Made by a program: the position numbers and the translations under genes
NCBI RefSeq assembly: GCF_958298935.1
Contig: NC_084942.1
Location: forward strand, 12,531,501 to 12,595,500
Length of the DNA stretch: 64,000 nucleotides
Source: Phragmites australis
Taxonomy: Eukaryota; Streptophyta; Magnoliopsida; Poales; Poaceae
Direction: 5' to 3'
Shown: positions 1-11,770 of the stretch, piece after piece
Numbering within the stretch: position 1 is the stretch's first letter
How the letters are laid out: each line of letters begins with the position of its first letter
The notes under the pieces: model-generated
Database searches by the model: none
Seen by the model: the letters and a program-made list of their open reading frames with translations, nothing else
What the model was told of the DNA's origin: nothing

Positions 1-2461
1 GTCTTATGCTGAGCAGCATATGTTCTATAGGAGATAGCAAGGGTGAGCACATAGAGTACTCAGCAGTGTGGTAAAGTAATGAAATGCAGGCTTATATCAA
101 GAATAGGCTAACACATGATATATTTGCGTAAATACGAGTAATGAAAACATATTTGGACCCAAAAAGCATTAAAAAATTATTAACTGAATGTAACCCAAAT
201 AGTCCAACATCCAGCATACAAGACTCCCCACCTTACATACCACAATCGTCCAGTACTCCCTGTAATACAACAGAAACCATGACCAAACTCATAACCACAA
301 CCCACTAATCATGTGAGAATCTAAGTCTCTCATAACCATGAGCACGGGTGTTACAACAGTTTTTACACTATCCAGAGGTTGTCCAGCTTTCCCCACGAGT
401 CAGTGAATTACATGTTTCCGTGTTTGCGAAACACTTAACACACACCAGTGGTGTGCCACCAATAAATCAATGAATGCCATTTTTCCACTAACTAGAGACT
501 AATCCAGTATACGTCTGTCCACTAGGTTTCACCGCCAGGATTTACGCAAGTTCAACTCCTGGCGGATTTACGCAAGTTCAACTCCTACCCAGAAGTTCCC
601 TTTTGTACTAACACAACACACAATGGATAGACTCTAACTAGTATGTCATGCCTTACCCATATCAGTCTCATGGTTGGTACATTACTTTTTGGGTTGTCGC
701 TCCACGAACAGGTCCTTACTTAGGTTACTTGAGCAAACAATAAACCAACATCATAACCATGACAACCATCAAAACCACTTTGCTCAAGGCCTAAGGTTCC
801 ATGTTGCCAGACGATTAACAAATTAACCACCATTGTTGGATATGTTCATTAGTCAAGATTATGACACTTCCTGGTATCCCCAAAAGCATGGCTAAGCAAT
901 CTACTCACCAAAGACACCTAACCATAAATCATCTAGGTTCCAAGGGATGATAAGGGAAAATCTAGGGAAAACCCTAACATAGGTGACTACCGGAAACCCT
1001 AACATAGGTTACTACCCATCATATTGACAGACACTGCATGCGATTTGTAAACCAAAACATTTAAAAACATAGATTCAAGATGACCAAGGACACTTGCCTT
1101 CTCCTTGTTGCTACTGAGTGTATTCTTGCTCCTGGCCTTGATGTTCCTCAAATTGATCTTGGGTGTTGTCAAGTAGTCGCACAATTATCGATAAAACACA
1201 CAAACAAAAAACACTAAGAACAAAACACAAAACAAAAAAAAACAAAAGCTAAAACCTATCTAGAAAGATAGATATTTGAAAAATGAATCTAACGACGCAA
1301 GAATCGCTTAAAACGGAGCTATGACGAAAAAGATATGCCAAAAACAAGACACACGACGGCTTCTGATTGGGTGCTGAACCGGTATGTTTTAGATCTAATC
1401 TGGGCCATAGGATCTAGACCTAACGGTGCAAGGCGAACAGCGGCTAGAGAGGAGCGGGGAATGGTGGTGGCGCCGAGGGCTCCACGATAGCGGACTCACC
1501 GAGAACTCGCCGGAATGGCGCTTAGGCGATCTAGGTGCTCCGGTGAGCAGCGGAACATGGCTAGACACACACGAGGAACGTGATGGAAGTCTTACCGAGG
1601 GCGGAAAGGCACCAGAAGGCGGTCGACGATGAAGAAGGGCGGTGGAGCTCACGAGATCTTCGGTAGCGAAGCTTCAGTGACCAAACGATGACGGCGAGCA
1701 CAGGAGAGTCTTCAATGTGAGCACGTGGTTCCGATGGAGGCTTCAGATGGCAGTGACAAGCTTTGGATTGGTGCAACGGTGAGCTTCACCTAGTAGCAAT
1801 GGTGGCGGTGACGAGGAGCTATGGATCTCGGCGGTTTACTTGGAACTCAACGAGATTGGGTTGGGGGAAAGATCGAGGGGGGTCATAGCCATTATATAGG
1901 AGGGCTCAGGGAGGGCTAGGGCTTAAGGCGGCGGCAAAAATCTAACTCGGACACGGCGGCACCGTCGAGTCCAACTCGGGGATGATAAAGCTGATAGACG
2001 GGCCCAACTGGTCAGCGACATGGCGCGAAGGCGGGGTTCGTCCGGGCGTTTTGTCGGGTAGGCGAGCGCACACGGCTAACGGGCTGGCTCGTGCAGGCGT
2101 CACAGCCCAGAGGAGCGGCGAGAGGCGAGGGAGACTGAGTTGACGTGGGAGGGAGTGGGCCGAACGGAGGAGAGGGCGGCCTGAATGGGTTTTGATATTT
2201 TTCTTTTTTTCAAATCATTTTCCAAAGTTTTTGAATTCAAATCCAAAGCAGAGAGATTCAAATTCAATCCACAAAATCAAATCCAAACAAACCCTAAATA
2301 CCTAATAAAAGCATGAATGCACTTAAACAAATATTTCCTATGTCAAAATTAGATTCTCTTTTTATGAAAATAACATTTTCTCTTTTGAAATCATTTAAGC
2401 TCAAAAGTAAATTCTAGCAAATTTTATAAATTGGCAAAAATTGAAAAATTTGGGTGTTACA
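1..2461 (-). repeat. 3' LTR of element A (about 266 bp missing at the left edge)
   Basis: Position 1 matches position 9312 in the other LTR of the same element, and the two copies stay alignable to the end at 2461 (right-hand copy ends at 19648). In element sense the LTR begins TGTAACACCC. This copy has two small tandem duplications (about 535-590 and 965-1018) absent from the right LTR. It also lacks about 330 bp that the right LTR has at about 18284-18612. The GC-rich stretch 1400-2190 gives many spurious open frames. Confidence 0.88.
1891..1900 (-). promoter_or_regulatory. Putative TATA box in the LTR of element A
   Basis: The complement reads CCTATATAAT, inside a GC-rich LTR stretch and in the orientation of the element. 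The same motif is kept at the corresponding place in the right LTR (about 19113-19120), which supports a retained LTR promoter element. Confidence 0.5.
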
Positions 2462-3965
2462 AACATACCCCCTTGGAATGAATCTCTCCCTCGAGATTCG
2501 AATAGATTGGAGAAAAGATGAGGAAACTCTGTCTTTAGGTCTTCTTCTCTTTCCCACGTCGCCTCATCTTCTGAGTGGTGACTCCATTGCACTTTACACA
2601 TTGGTATTATTTTGGTTGTAGTCACTCTTTCTGATCTCTCAAGAATCTACACGGGATACTCTGTATAGGAGAGATCCCTCTTGAACATCCAATTCTTCCA
2701 TCGGTAACTGTTCTTCGGGCACTTGAAGACACTTCTTCAACTGAGAAACATGGAAGACATCATATACATCTGACAGTTGAGGTGGTAACTCCAATTGATA
2801 GGCTACTTCTCCTATTTTGTCCAATATATTAAAAGGTCCAATAAATCTTGGTGACAACTTTCCCTTGACCTTGAATCTTCGAAGACCTCTGAGGGGTGAA
2901 ACCTTGAGATAAACAGCATCTCCAATTTCAAACATTAATTCTCTTCGTCTATTATCCGCGTAACTTTTCTGTCTCGATTGGGCTATCCTCAGGTTCTCTC
3001 AAATTATCTGAACTTGCTTTTCTGCATTTTGTACGACCCCTGGGCCAAAGACTTGACTTTGCCCGGTCTCATTCCAGAACAGTGGTGTTCTATACTTTCT
3101 TCCATAGTGCTTCAAATGAAGACATTTGAAGACTGGCCTAATAACTATTATTTATGAGAAGTCTGCATACAGCAGACTCTTATCCCAACTTTTGTCATAC
3201 TTTAGAGCACAAGCTCTTAATATATCCTCCAGTATCTGATTGACTCACTCAGTTTGACCATCTGTTTGAGGGTGATAGGCGGAACTGAAGTTCAGCTTCG
3301 TATCCATAGACTCATGTAGCTTTTGCAAAAACTTGGATGTAAACTATGTACCTCTATCTGATACAATCTTCTTTGGTACTCCATGCAAACATACTATTCC
3401 TGACATATACAACTCTGCTAGTATGGCTCTACTATATGTAAGCTTAACTGGGATAAAATGGGCGACTTTAGTCAATCGATCAACTATAACCCATATTGAA
3501 TCATACCCTCCTTGTGTATGGGGTAAATCGGCGATAAAATCCATACCAATTTCCTCCCATTTCCATTCAGGTATCTTCAAGGGTTGCAGTAACCCTGCTG
3601 GTCTCTTTGACCTTCTGGCAAGTATCACACATGGCTATGTATTCTGCAACATCTCTCTTCATTCCACACCATCAGTTGCGATCCTTGAGATCTTGATACA
3701 TCTTTGTACTTCCGGGGTGAATGAGATATGCTGAATCATGAGCTTCTCTCAGAATTATCCCTTTAATATCCTTCTGGTTAGGCACACAAATTCTCTTTTT
3801 GAACCACACAGTACCTTGACTATCTTCTGTAATGTCTGGAGCTTTATCATCCTTAATAACCTGCCTAATTTCCTTGAGCTTCTCGTCCTCCAGGTGACCC
3901 TTCTGAATTTCTTGTTGAAGAGTGCAATCTACTTCCATGGTGGTTGTTTCCATATCCGCCACAAA
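2401..3965 (-). pseudogene. Integrase with C-terminal chromodomain, element A (decayed)
   Basis: Pieces in order: zinc-binding N-terminal domain (about 3962-3672), catalytic core (3628-3344, with MDFIADLP and IVSDRG), the PQTDGQTE segment with the third acidic residue (about 3250-3280), a C-terminal domain (2935-2639), and a chromodomain (about 2625-2500, with VQWSHHSEDEATWERE). The frame reaches 2401, about 60 nt inside the 3' LTR. Chromodomains on plant chromovirus integrases are known to steer insertion into heterochromatin. Stops directly after SDRGT and after DGQTE, plus several frame changes between 2935 and 3330, make it non-functional. Confidence 0.85.
2462..2476 (-). other. Polypurine tract of element A
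   Basis: In element sense a purine-rich CCAAGGGGGTATGTT lies directly before the 3' LTR. This is the expected place for the plus-strand DNA primer. Confidence 0.6.
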
Positions 3966-4004
3966 TCCAAGGTTGAGCTTCTCAAACTCTTTCCATATCC
4001 CAGG

Positions 4005-5310
4005 TTAACTATCTTGAACCGTCACCGAGTTACAGTAACTCTTCTGGCCCAAAGCATCGGCTACTACATTAGCCTTTCTTGGATGGTAGTGAATTCCCAC
4101 ATCATAGTCCTTGATTAACTCTAACCATCTGTGGTGATGAAGGTTTAGATCCGGTTGGGTGAAGATATACTTCAAACTCTTATGATCCATATATATCTCA
4201 CACCGTTTTCCAATGAGATAATGTCTCCAAATCTTCAATGCATGAACCATTGCTGCTAATTTCAGGTCATGCGTAGGGTTGTGCTCCTCATGCTTCCTTA
4301 ACTGCCTTGACGCATAGGCCACGACTTGACCTTCTTGCATGAGAACATAATCAAGTCCTTATTGCGAAGCATCATTGTAGATATAGAAATTCTTGCTAAT
4401 GTCTGGTAGAACTAGCACTACGGCTGTAGTCAATCTATTCTTCAACTCTTCAAAACATGCTTGACAAGCCGGGCTCCACTTAAAAACCAAGTTTTTCTAA
4501 AGCAAAGAGGTAAGAGGCTGGGCTATCTTAGAGAACCCTTCTATAAAGCGGTGATAATATCCTGTTAATCCAAGGAAACTCCTGATCTCTGACACATTGG
4601 TAGGTGGTAACCAATTCAACACATCCTTTACTTTACTTGGATCTACTGCTACACCTCCAGCCGTTATGATATGTCCGAGGAAAGCAACTTGATCTAACCA
4701 AAAATCACACTTACTATGCTCCCTGAGTGTCTGTAACACCATTCTCAAATGCTCTTCATGTTCTTCCTCACTCTTAAGGTTCATCAATGAATGCTACCAC
4801 AAATTTATCCAAGTAGTCCATAAATACTTTGCTCATAAGGTTCATGAAATAGGCTGGTGCATTGGTCAATCCAAAAGACATGACGGTATACTCATGTAAC
4901 CTATATCGAGTACTGAAGGCGGTCTTGGGCATATCTGAGGATAGAATCTTTAATTGATAGTATCCAGACATTAGATCAATCATGGAGAACACTCGGGCTC
5001 CTCTCATCTGATCAAACAAATCCTCAATCCGGGGTAACGAATACTTGTTCTTAATGGTCACATCATTGAGTGCTCTATAATCTACACACATTCGTCGGGT
5101 ACCATCTTTCTTATCTACGAAAAGAACTGCCCCCCCCCCAAGGTGACGCACTTGGTCTGATAAAACCTTTATCTAACTGCTCTTGAATTTATTTCTTTAA
5201 CTCAACTAGATCATTAGTGGACATTCTATATGGTCTTTTGGCTATAGGGGCCATACCGGGTACCGATTCTATAACAAATTCAATATCTTGATCTGGTGGC
5301 ATACCTGTCA
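4005..5310 (-). pseudogene. Reverse transcriptase-RNase H, element A (decayed)
   Basis: The RT fingers and palm are seen at 5310-4774, with [16 protein letters not shown] and [13 protein letters not shown]; the thumb follows at 4787-4497 and RNase H at 4340-4005. A run of ten C (5130-5139, a G run in sense) sits where a shorter Pro-Trp-Gly segment is expected and shifts the frame. At the catalytic box the sequence goes from Phe-Ile-Asp straight to Glu-Pro and a stop near 4774-4784. The second aspartate and the following residues are missing, so the polymerase site is destroyed. A further frame break lies between the thumb (4497) and RNase H (4340). Confidence 0.85.
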
Positions 5311-5640
5311 ATTCATCAGGGAAAACATCAGGAAACTTGCAATCCACTCTGATCTAATCAATTGGTGCATCTTCCATAGGTTGAGAGAACAATCCACTAC
5401 TGTTGGTATGGTAGCTACGAACTCAACTTTGGTTCCATCTCCATTTGTTAGACGAACTGCCCTTCTGGCGCACTCTATTACTCCATCGTACTTGGTTAAC
5501 CAATCCATTCCAAGAATAACATCTATGCCCTTAGATTCCAAGACTATAATATTTGTTGGGAAGTCTACCCCCTTTATTTTAAGTTTCATCCTAAGACACA
5601 TATACTTTGCCCTCAATCATCCTCCAGGAGAGCTAATAAG
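5308..5640 (-). pseudogene. Aspartic protease region, element A (decayed)
   Basis: The frame includes GIDVILGMDWLTKYDGVIEC, the usual end-of-protease signature in Tekay-type chromoviruses just upstream of RT. The flap and C-terminal half are visible. The catalytic Asp-Ser/Thr-Gly region upstream is not clearly readable because frames change between 5616 and 5700. In the family this protein cleaves the Gag-Pol polyprotein inside virus-like particles. Confidence 0.65.
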
Positions 5641-5696
5641 CATATTATTCTTCATCATAACCATAGGCAAACTATGCTTTGCAACGTACTGAGTAG

Positions 5697-6898
5697 TTAT
5701 GGAAGAATGCAAAGCTCCAAAATCAAACAAATGAGGAACATACCGTACACCACATCCTGAGCATCACGAGCTTCTTCTGCTATGACATGGTTGACTTTCC
5801 CATGAACATAATTCTGTTGTCCATAGTTGTTCTGACCGGGGTTCTGACTCCCATTGCATGACTGAGCTGGGGCTGGAGTTGACCTTGGTGTGTTATTGCT
5901 TTTGGCCTGATCCTTCACCTTCTTAAGGCATTTACTCACATAGTGCCCTTTCTTTCCATAGTAGAAACATTCTTTGCTTGGGTCAGGAGTAGCTGGGTTG
6001 TTCTTGACTTGAGGAGTAGCTGGTGGAGTTGAACGGGGTGTCTGATAGTTGGAGCGCTAAACAGGGACTTCCGACTGAGTCTGGTACTGAATGTTGGAAC
6101 GGAACATAGGGCCTTACAGACACATTTGTGTTTCCCCATGGGAACGTGTATTGCTTCCTTGTCCTTGGAAAGACATCTTCATCTTCTTCTCATCCAGCTA
6201 ATGGCGCTTGTGTTCAATCATCAAAGCTTTGTTTACCATTGCTTGGAAATTGGGAAACTCTTGCAGAAGTAGAGCACACTCTATGGAATCAATCATATTT
6301 CTAGAAAACATTCCTGCTTCTTCTCATCTATATCCACTTCATTAGGAGCATACCTGGACAACTGAGTAAATATGGTCACATACTCCCTTACAGTCATTGG
6401 TCCTTGCTTTAGGCTCATGAATTCCTACTTCTTCAGATGGACATCTCCTGACGACAGGTGATGAGTGCGGAAACTGGATTTAAACTCCATCCAAGTGATA
6501 GCTACTGGATTTTCATGTGCGGCACAATATGCTTCCCACCAGTCTAGGGCTTGACCAGCGAGTTGATGTGAGGCATAGAGAACCATCTCTCTTTCATTGC
6601 ACGGAGCATCCTGTAGCTTCCTTTCTATATCCTTTAGCCAATCATCTGCATCCATAAGTTCCACTGCATGAATGAAGACTGGTGGCTGAGTTCTTTTGAA
6701 CTCTCCAAGTCTTGATGGTTGATGCGGTTGAGGAGCATGATTTGGTTATTACTGCTACATCTGCACCATGGTTTGGGCTAATGGTTGCAAGATCTGAGTC
6801 TGCATAGCCATCTATTGTTCCAAGGTCATTGGAGGGGCGGGGGTGGATTCTGGTTGCAGTTGTTCTCCTCGTGGAATACTCCTCCTTGTGTTAACCAT
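5697..6898 (-). pseudogene. Gag (capsid-nucleocapsid), element A (decayed)
   Basis: The start is placed at 6898 because the frame opens MVNTRR, the usual gag start of this lineage. A capsid-type segment is at 6664-6425 (LKDIERKLQDAP, ALDWWEAYCAA). A nucleocapsid zinc knuckle lies near 5936-5980 but reads CFYYGKKGHYVSKC: the second cysteine of the CCHC box is a tyrosine. At least three in-frame stops occur in the first 80 codons, and frame shifts separate the later pieces. Gag would form the particle that packages element RNA. Confidence 0.8.
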
Positions 6899-7116
6899 CT
6901 GATTAGGGTTGGAAAGAGGGACATGAGTAGATAAGTGAGACTGGAAATAATTTAACTAAGGAAACCCATCTATATTATATTATATAGGTAATAAATATGC
7001 GTCTCTGGACAAGGTGCCAAAGTATTCCACATCTCACATCAACACTCAAACAAAAGATCCAAATCACACACTTAGCACCATAACAATTCTCACACTAGGA
7101 ATATTATTATCCTTAA

Positions 7117-8876
7117 CGATTACATCGATGCTCGACTCTAACAACGCTGAGACCATCTGATGAGCAATGTTGGCCTGATCTTCAAATAGGTAGTAATAAG
7201 TCGGTGGGAGGAGAACTCGACGTTGATGATCCAAAGGCTTCGACCCGAACAGATCGTCTCCCTTGCAATCACTACACCACAGCTTCGATGGTTATCAACC
7301 GTGTCGCGCGGTTGACCTCGCCAAGAAGGCTCAATCCCTGCAAGCGTACCGAGAACACAAGCAAGAATGTAGAAGATGCAATCTGAAATATTGCAAATTG
7401 AATTCAAGCACTCGAAGTCGGGGTTCCACAAACACTTGCGGCGGCCTAGTCGGTCCGGAACAAGAGCGAAAATCTCACAACTGTGTGTAGATCAATATCT
7501 AAGCAAAACCCAACCCTAATTAGGGCGGCGGCTACTGTATATAAAAGACTAGGGTCGGCCAAGGACCCCTGGACGCGTCCCTAATGGACTCCAACACGAT
7601 ACACGGCCCAACGGCCCAAAAGATGGTGGCGCAGCACCCTGATAGATTCTGGATGTCCACTTGTTTTGACGATTCCCATTGACTCAGAAGGAATTTAGAC
7701 ATGGGACCAATCCCGTTGGAAAGCTTATCTCCTTAGCTTTCCAACCATGTGTAGAACGTCGAAAACGGAGTCCGTATGCGTCCTGGGCGACGATTTTAGT
7801 GCAGGCTGGTCCTGGACTCCGAAACGGACTCGAACTTGATTGGACCTCCACCATGGCTTGGGCGCCCTTGCTGTTCTTCTCCCGTGTTCCTAAGTAATAA
7901 TACATCACAATTATTCAGTAGAATCCCATCCTTATCAAAATATAAAGGAACACTAAGGAACGAGCTCACCTCATGATTTAGTTGACGTGCACGAGCTCGT
8001 GTCAATGGACCTATTGTTGGAGAAATACTCGGTGTGTGTATCCGAAAGAGTGATGTCCTCATCACCATCTACAAAAAGATCATACTATTGGGACTCCTCT
8101 CTAGTACGTGATCTTGAGGGGGAGGAATCAACTGATCCATCTTCATTTATGGTGGGGGTGTTGAGACAGATCCTCTTACGCGGGGGTGAGTGGATAAACA
8201 AGTCTTCTTCTTCATCTTCAGATTCTTTTTGGTTGGCATCATGTTCATCCTCAAGAAGTGTAGTGGCGAAAGCAAGGTGTTGGCAAACTTCTCCCAACTC
8301 CCATAAAGCGCATTCTAGTTCATCTTCCAAGGCCATAGTGACTGCAACTTGTTCACGTAGCTTGGGGTTTTCTCCAAAGGGACTCTTCAAGAACGGTTCA
8401 TTACTTCCACGAGTTCTCCGGGGACAGCAAGCATAAGGAGAGTCGACCATCTTGCTGTTACATTGATCTCAAACACAGGATATGGCTTGACGAGCTCCAT
8501 CTCGAACACCGGCGGTGAAGATTGCTTTTGGGGCCATTGCTGAGTGAATGCCCACAACTCGACAAACCTTCAGACCTTCATCTTGGCTTCGTTCATAATC
8601 ATAAATAGTGACTTCAACCTTCCATTCTACATATCCAGAGTGTTGTTTCTTAACTCCCCTATAGACTGGCTTTTGTGTATGTCCAAGTCCAGAAAGTATT
8701 CCCCACAGCAAGCGAGGAAGGTGTCAAGCGTGAAGACCATCACTTTCATAGATGTCGGGAACGGGGTCCATACTTTGGAAAGTGGGGTTATCAATCTCCT
8801 CTTCGGTTGGAACACGTTAAAGAATGGGTGGACGTCCTCCGGTTAACTTGTAGGCAGTAAGTAGCTGGCGAAACAT
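7117..8876 (-). pseudogene. Extra open frame between 5' LTR and gag of element A, unknown function
   Basis: From ATG 8876 a single minus-strand frame runs to the solo LTR at 8064 and resumes after it to a stop near 7117. It is about 283 codons once the 907-bp insertion is discounted. The frame holds without shifts but has four stops (8817-8819, 8724-8726, about 8469 and about 8085), two of them where Trp or Arg codons would fit after a C-to-T change. Visible parts are a conserved-looking N-terminus (GGRPP, VPTEEEIDNPTFQSMDPVPD), a middle with VYRGVKKQHSGYVEWKVEVT, an acidic stretch (SEDEEEDLF) and a basic PPRKRI that could be a nuclear localisation signal. No domain was recognised. It is not gag: gag starts at 6898. 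Confidence 0.6.
7158..8064 (-). mobile_element. Solo LTR of the CRM-like family
   Basis: The 907-bp sequence starts TGATGAGCAATG and ends GTCCTCATCA, and aligns end to end with the LTRs of the element at 9504-17171. It is flanked by a perfect 5-bp duplication, ccatc at 7153-7157 and 8065-8069, with no internal region. It is therefore an insertion reduced to one LTR by recombination. It splits the extra frame of element A. Confidence 0.93.
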
Positions 8877-9028
8877 CTAAAAAGGAAGAGATGGGATATA
8901 AGAAATAATCTTATGGATAGCAAGAGACAAGTATGAGAACTAATGGAAAGGCACTGATGGGTTTAGACGAAGTAGGAAAAACCTTAGGACGACCAGTCTA
9001 TCTAGGCTTGCAGTCCAACAGTCAATAT

Positions 9029-9041
9029 GCCTCTGATACTA
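9029..9041 (-). other. Primer-binding site of element A (initiator tRNA-Met type)
   Basis: In element sense TAGTATCAGAGGC follows the 5' LTR by a few bases. It matches the initiator tRNA-Met complement except for one G-to-A change at the second base. Confidence 0.65.
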
Positions 9042-9045
9042 CCTC

Positions 9046-9503
9046 TGTCACACCCGATTTTAACAGACAAAACTAAATGCGGCTTATGTGTGCCCAAGAA
9101 GTTTAACACACATAAGGACATCATAAGTGAAGGAACCAAAGCAATACTTTAACTTATAATCGTTCACTTCTTACAATAATGACTTCACCTAAACAACTTC
9201 AAAAGCTAAATGACGGTAGCGGGATGAATGCATTGGCAACCAAGCACTGCACAGTTACTGACCAGTAGACACGCTCCTAGAACGCTAGGTCGTCATCTTG
9301 GAAATCTCCAAAGTCTTCTGCTGAGCAGCATATGTTCTATAGGAGATAGCAAGGGTGAGCACATAGAGTACTCAGCAAGTGTAGGAAAGTAATGAAATGC
9401 AGGCTTATATCAAGAATAGGCTAACACATGGTATATTTGCGTAAATGCGAGTAATGAAAACATATTTAGAACCAAAAAGCATTAAATAATTATTAAGTAA
9501 ATG
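9046..9503 (-). repeat. 5' LTR of element A, segment 1
   Basis: It begins TGTCACACCC on the plus strand (the LTR end in element sense), next to the primer-binding site. From 9312 it matches window positions 1 onward. It is interrupted at 9503 by the CRM-like element and continues at 17172. Confidence 0.92.
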
Positions 9504-10411
9504 TGATGAGTAATGTTGGCCTGATCTTTCGATAGGTAGTGATAAGTCGGTGGGTGGAGAACTCGACGTTGATGATCCAAAGGCTTCGACCCGAACATAT
9601 CGTCTCCCTTGCAATCACTACACCACAGCTCCGATGGTTATCAACCGTGTCGCGCGGTTGACCTCGCCAAGAAGGCTCAATCCCTGCAAGCGTACCGAGA
9701 ACACAAGCAAGAACGTAGAAGATGCAATCTAAAATATTGCGAATTGAATTCAAGCACTCGAAGTCGGGGTTCCACAAACACTTGCGGCGGCCTAGTCGGT
9801 CCGGAACAAGAGCGAAATCTCACAACTGTGTGTAGATCAATGTCTAACCAAAACCCAACTCTAATTAGGGCGGCGACTACTGCTAATAAAGGATTAGGGT
9901 CGGCCAAGGACCCCTGGACGCGTCCCTAATGGACTCCAACACGATACACGGGCCAACGGCCCAAAAGATGGTGGCGTAGCACCCTGACAGATTCTGGACA
10001 TCCACTTGTTTCGATGATTCCCGTTGACTCAGAAAGAATTTGGACATGGAACCAGTCCCGTTGGAAAGCATATCTCCTTAGCTTTCCAACCATGTGCAGA
10101 ACGTCGGAAACGGAATCCGTATGCGTCCTGGACGACGATTTTAGTGCGGACTGGTCCTGGACTCCGAAATGGACTCGAACTGGATTGAACCTCCACCTTG
10201 GCTTGGGCGCCCTTGCTGTTCTTCTCCCGTGTCCCTAAGTAGCAATATATCACAATTATTCAGTAGAATCCCATCCTCATCAAAATATAAAGGAACACTA
10301 AGGAACGATCTCACCTCATGATTTAGTTGACGTGCACGAGCTCGTGTCAATGGACCTATTGTTGGGGGAATACTCAGTGTGTGTGTATCCGAAAGAGTGA
10401 TGTCCTCATCA
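9504..10411 (-). repeat. 3' LTR of element B1
   Basis: 908 bp. It closely matches 16263-17171 and 7158-8064. On the minus strand it keeps an open frame (10350-10141) with [12 protein letters not shown], the continuation of integrase. Confidence 0.93.
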
Positions 10412-11770
10412 TCCTCCCCCTCTTAAATTGGAGTCGTCCTCGACGCAATGTCATCTTCTTCTCCCAAGTAAGGCTTTAAATCTGAAATGTTAAATGTGGG
10501 ACTAACCCCATAATCTGCAGGCAACTCAAGCTTATATGCATTATCATTGATCTTTTCCATAATTTTAAAAGGACCATCAGCTCGAGGCAGCAATTTTGAC
10601 TTTCTCAAATCAGGAAACCTATCTTTGCGCAAATGTAACCACACAAGATCACCAATTTCAAAAGTAATATGTTTCCAACCTCGGCTACCATAAGTTCTAT
10701 ACTTCTCATTCATCTGTTTCAATATTTTGCTTAGTCAACTCATGCATTTTCAGAATCAAATCAGCACGTGTCTTAGCATCAAAATTCAATTTCTCGGATG
10801 TTGGTAAAGGAAGTAAATCAATAGGGGCACGGGGGTTAAAACCATACACTACCTGAAACGGACTTACCTTGGTGGTGGAGTGAACTGATCTGTTGTAAGC
10901 GAACTCGATATGGGGTAGACACTCTTCCCACATCCTCAAATTTTTCTTCAAAACAGCCCGCAACATGGTGGATAATGTGCGGTTCACACTCTCCGTTTGT
11001 CCGTCGGTTTGAGGGTGACATGTCGTCGAAAACAGCAGCTTTGTCCCAAGTTTATTCCAAAGTGTCCTCCAAAAGTGGCTCAAAAATTTTGCATCACGAT
11101 CCGAAATAATGGTGTTAGGCACTCCATGCAAGCGAATGATTTCCCTGAAAAACAAATCAGCTATATTTGTAGCATCATCGCTCTTGTGACAAGGTATAAA
11201 ATGTGCCATTTTTGAAAAACGGTCCACAACGACAAATATACTATCCCTCCCCCTCTTGGTCCTAGGCAATCCTAAAACAAAATCCATAGAAATATCCTCC
11301 CAAGGCACACTAGGAACAGGAAGAGGCATATAAAGTCCATGTGGGTTCAAGCGAGACTTAGCTTTATTGCAAGTAGTGCAGCGTGCCACGTAGCGCTCGA
11401 CGTTGCGCCTCATCTTAGGCCAAAAGAAGTGAGTAGCCAGTACATCCTCGGTCTTCTTCACTCCAAAATGTCCCATCAAACCACCTCCATGCGCTTCCTG
11501 CAAGAACAATAGGCGAATAGAGCTAGCTGGGATGCATAGCCTGTTAGCACGGTATAGCAATCCATCATTCAGCACATATTTATTCCAAGTTCTTCCTTCT
11601 TTACAATGTTCGAGAGCATCTTTAAAGTCCAAATCAGTAGCATATAATCCTTTAATTGTTTCTAAACCAAAAATCTTATGATCGAGTTGGGACAACATGG
11701 TATAACGTCTAGATAACGCATCTGCAATGACATTGTCTTTACCTTTCTTGTGTTTAATGATATAAGGAAA
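10141..11770 (-). pseudogene. Integrase of element B1, tail encoded in the 3' LTR (decayed)
   Basis: From 11698 the frame shows the zinc-binding segment ([14 protein letters not shown], then [10 protein letters not shown]). The core has all three acidic sites in context: [20 protein letters not shown] and [12 protein letters not shown]. The C-terminal domain continues at 10722-10423. A frame break lies near 10706-10722. A CAA-to-TAA-type stop at 10423-10425, in the polypurine tract, cuts off the LTR-encoded tail that element B2 still reads. Confidence 0.88.
10412..10427 (-). other. Polypurine tract of element B1
   Basis: In element sense TTAAGAGGGGGAGGA abuts the 3' LTR. The same tract precedes the 3' LTR in the two related elements (20386-20400 and 42351-42362). 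Confidence 0.75.

Noticed and set aside
1395..2160. Arg/Ser/Pro-rich frames in the LTR of element A
   Set aside because: GC-rich LTR sequence, not conserved between the two LTRs as open frames.
7987..8436. 149-codon plus-strand frame with Ser-rich product
   Set aside because: It is the antisense shadow of the extra frame of element A and of the CRM-like LTR; the minus strand carries the patterned protein.
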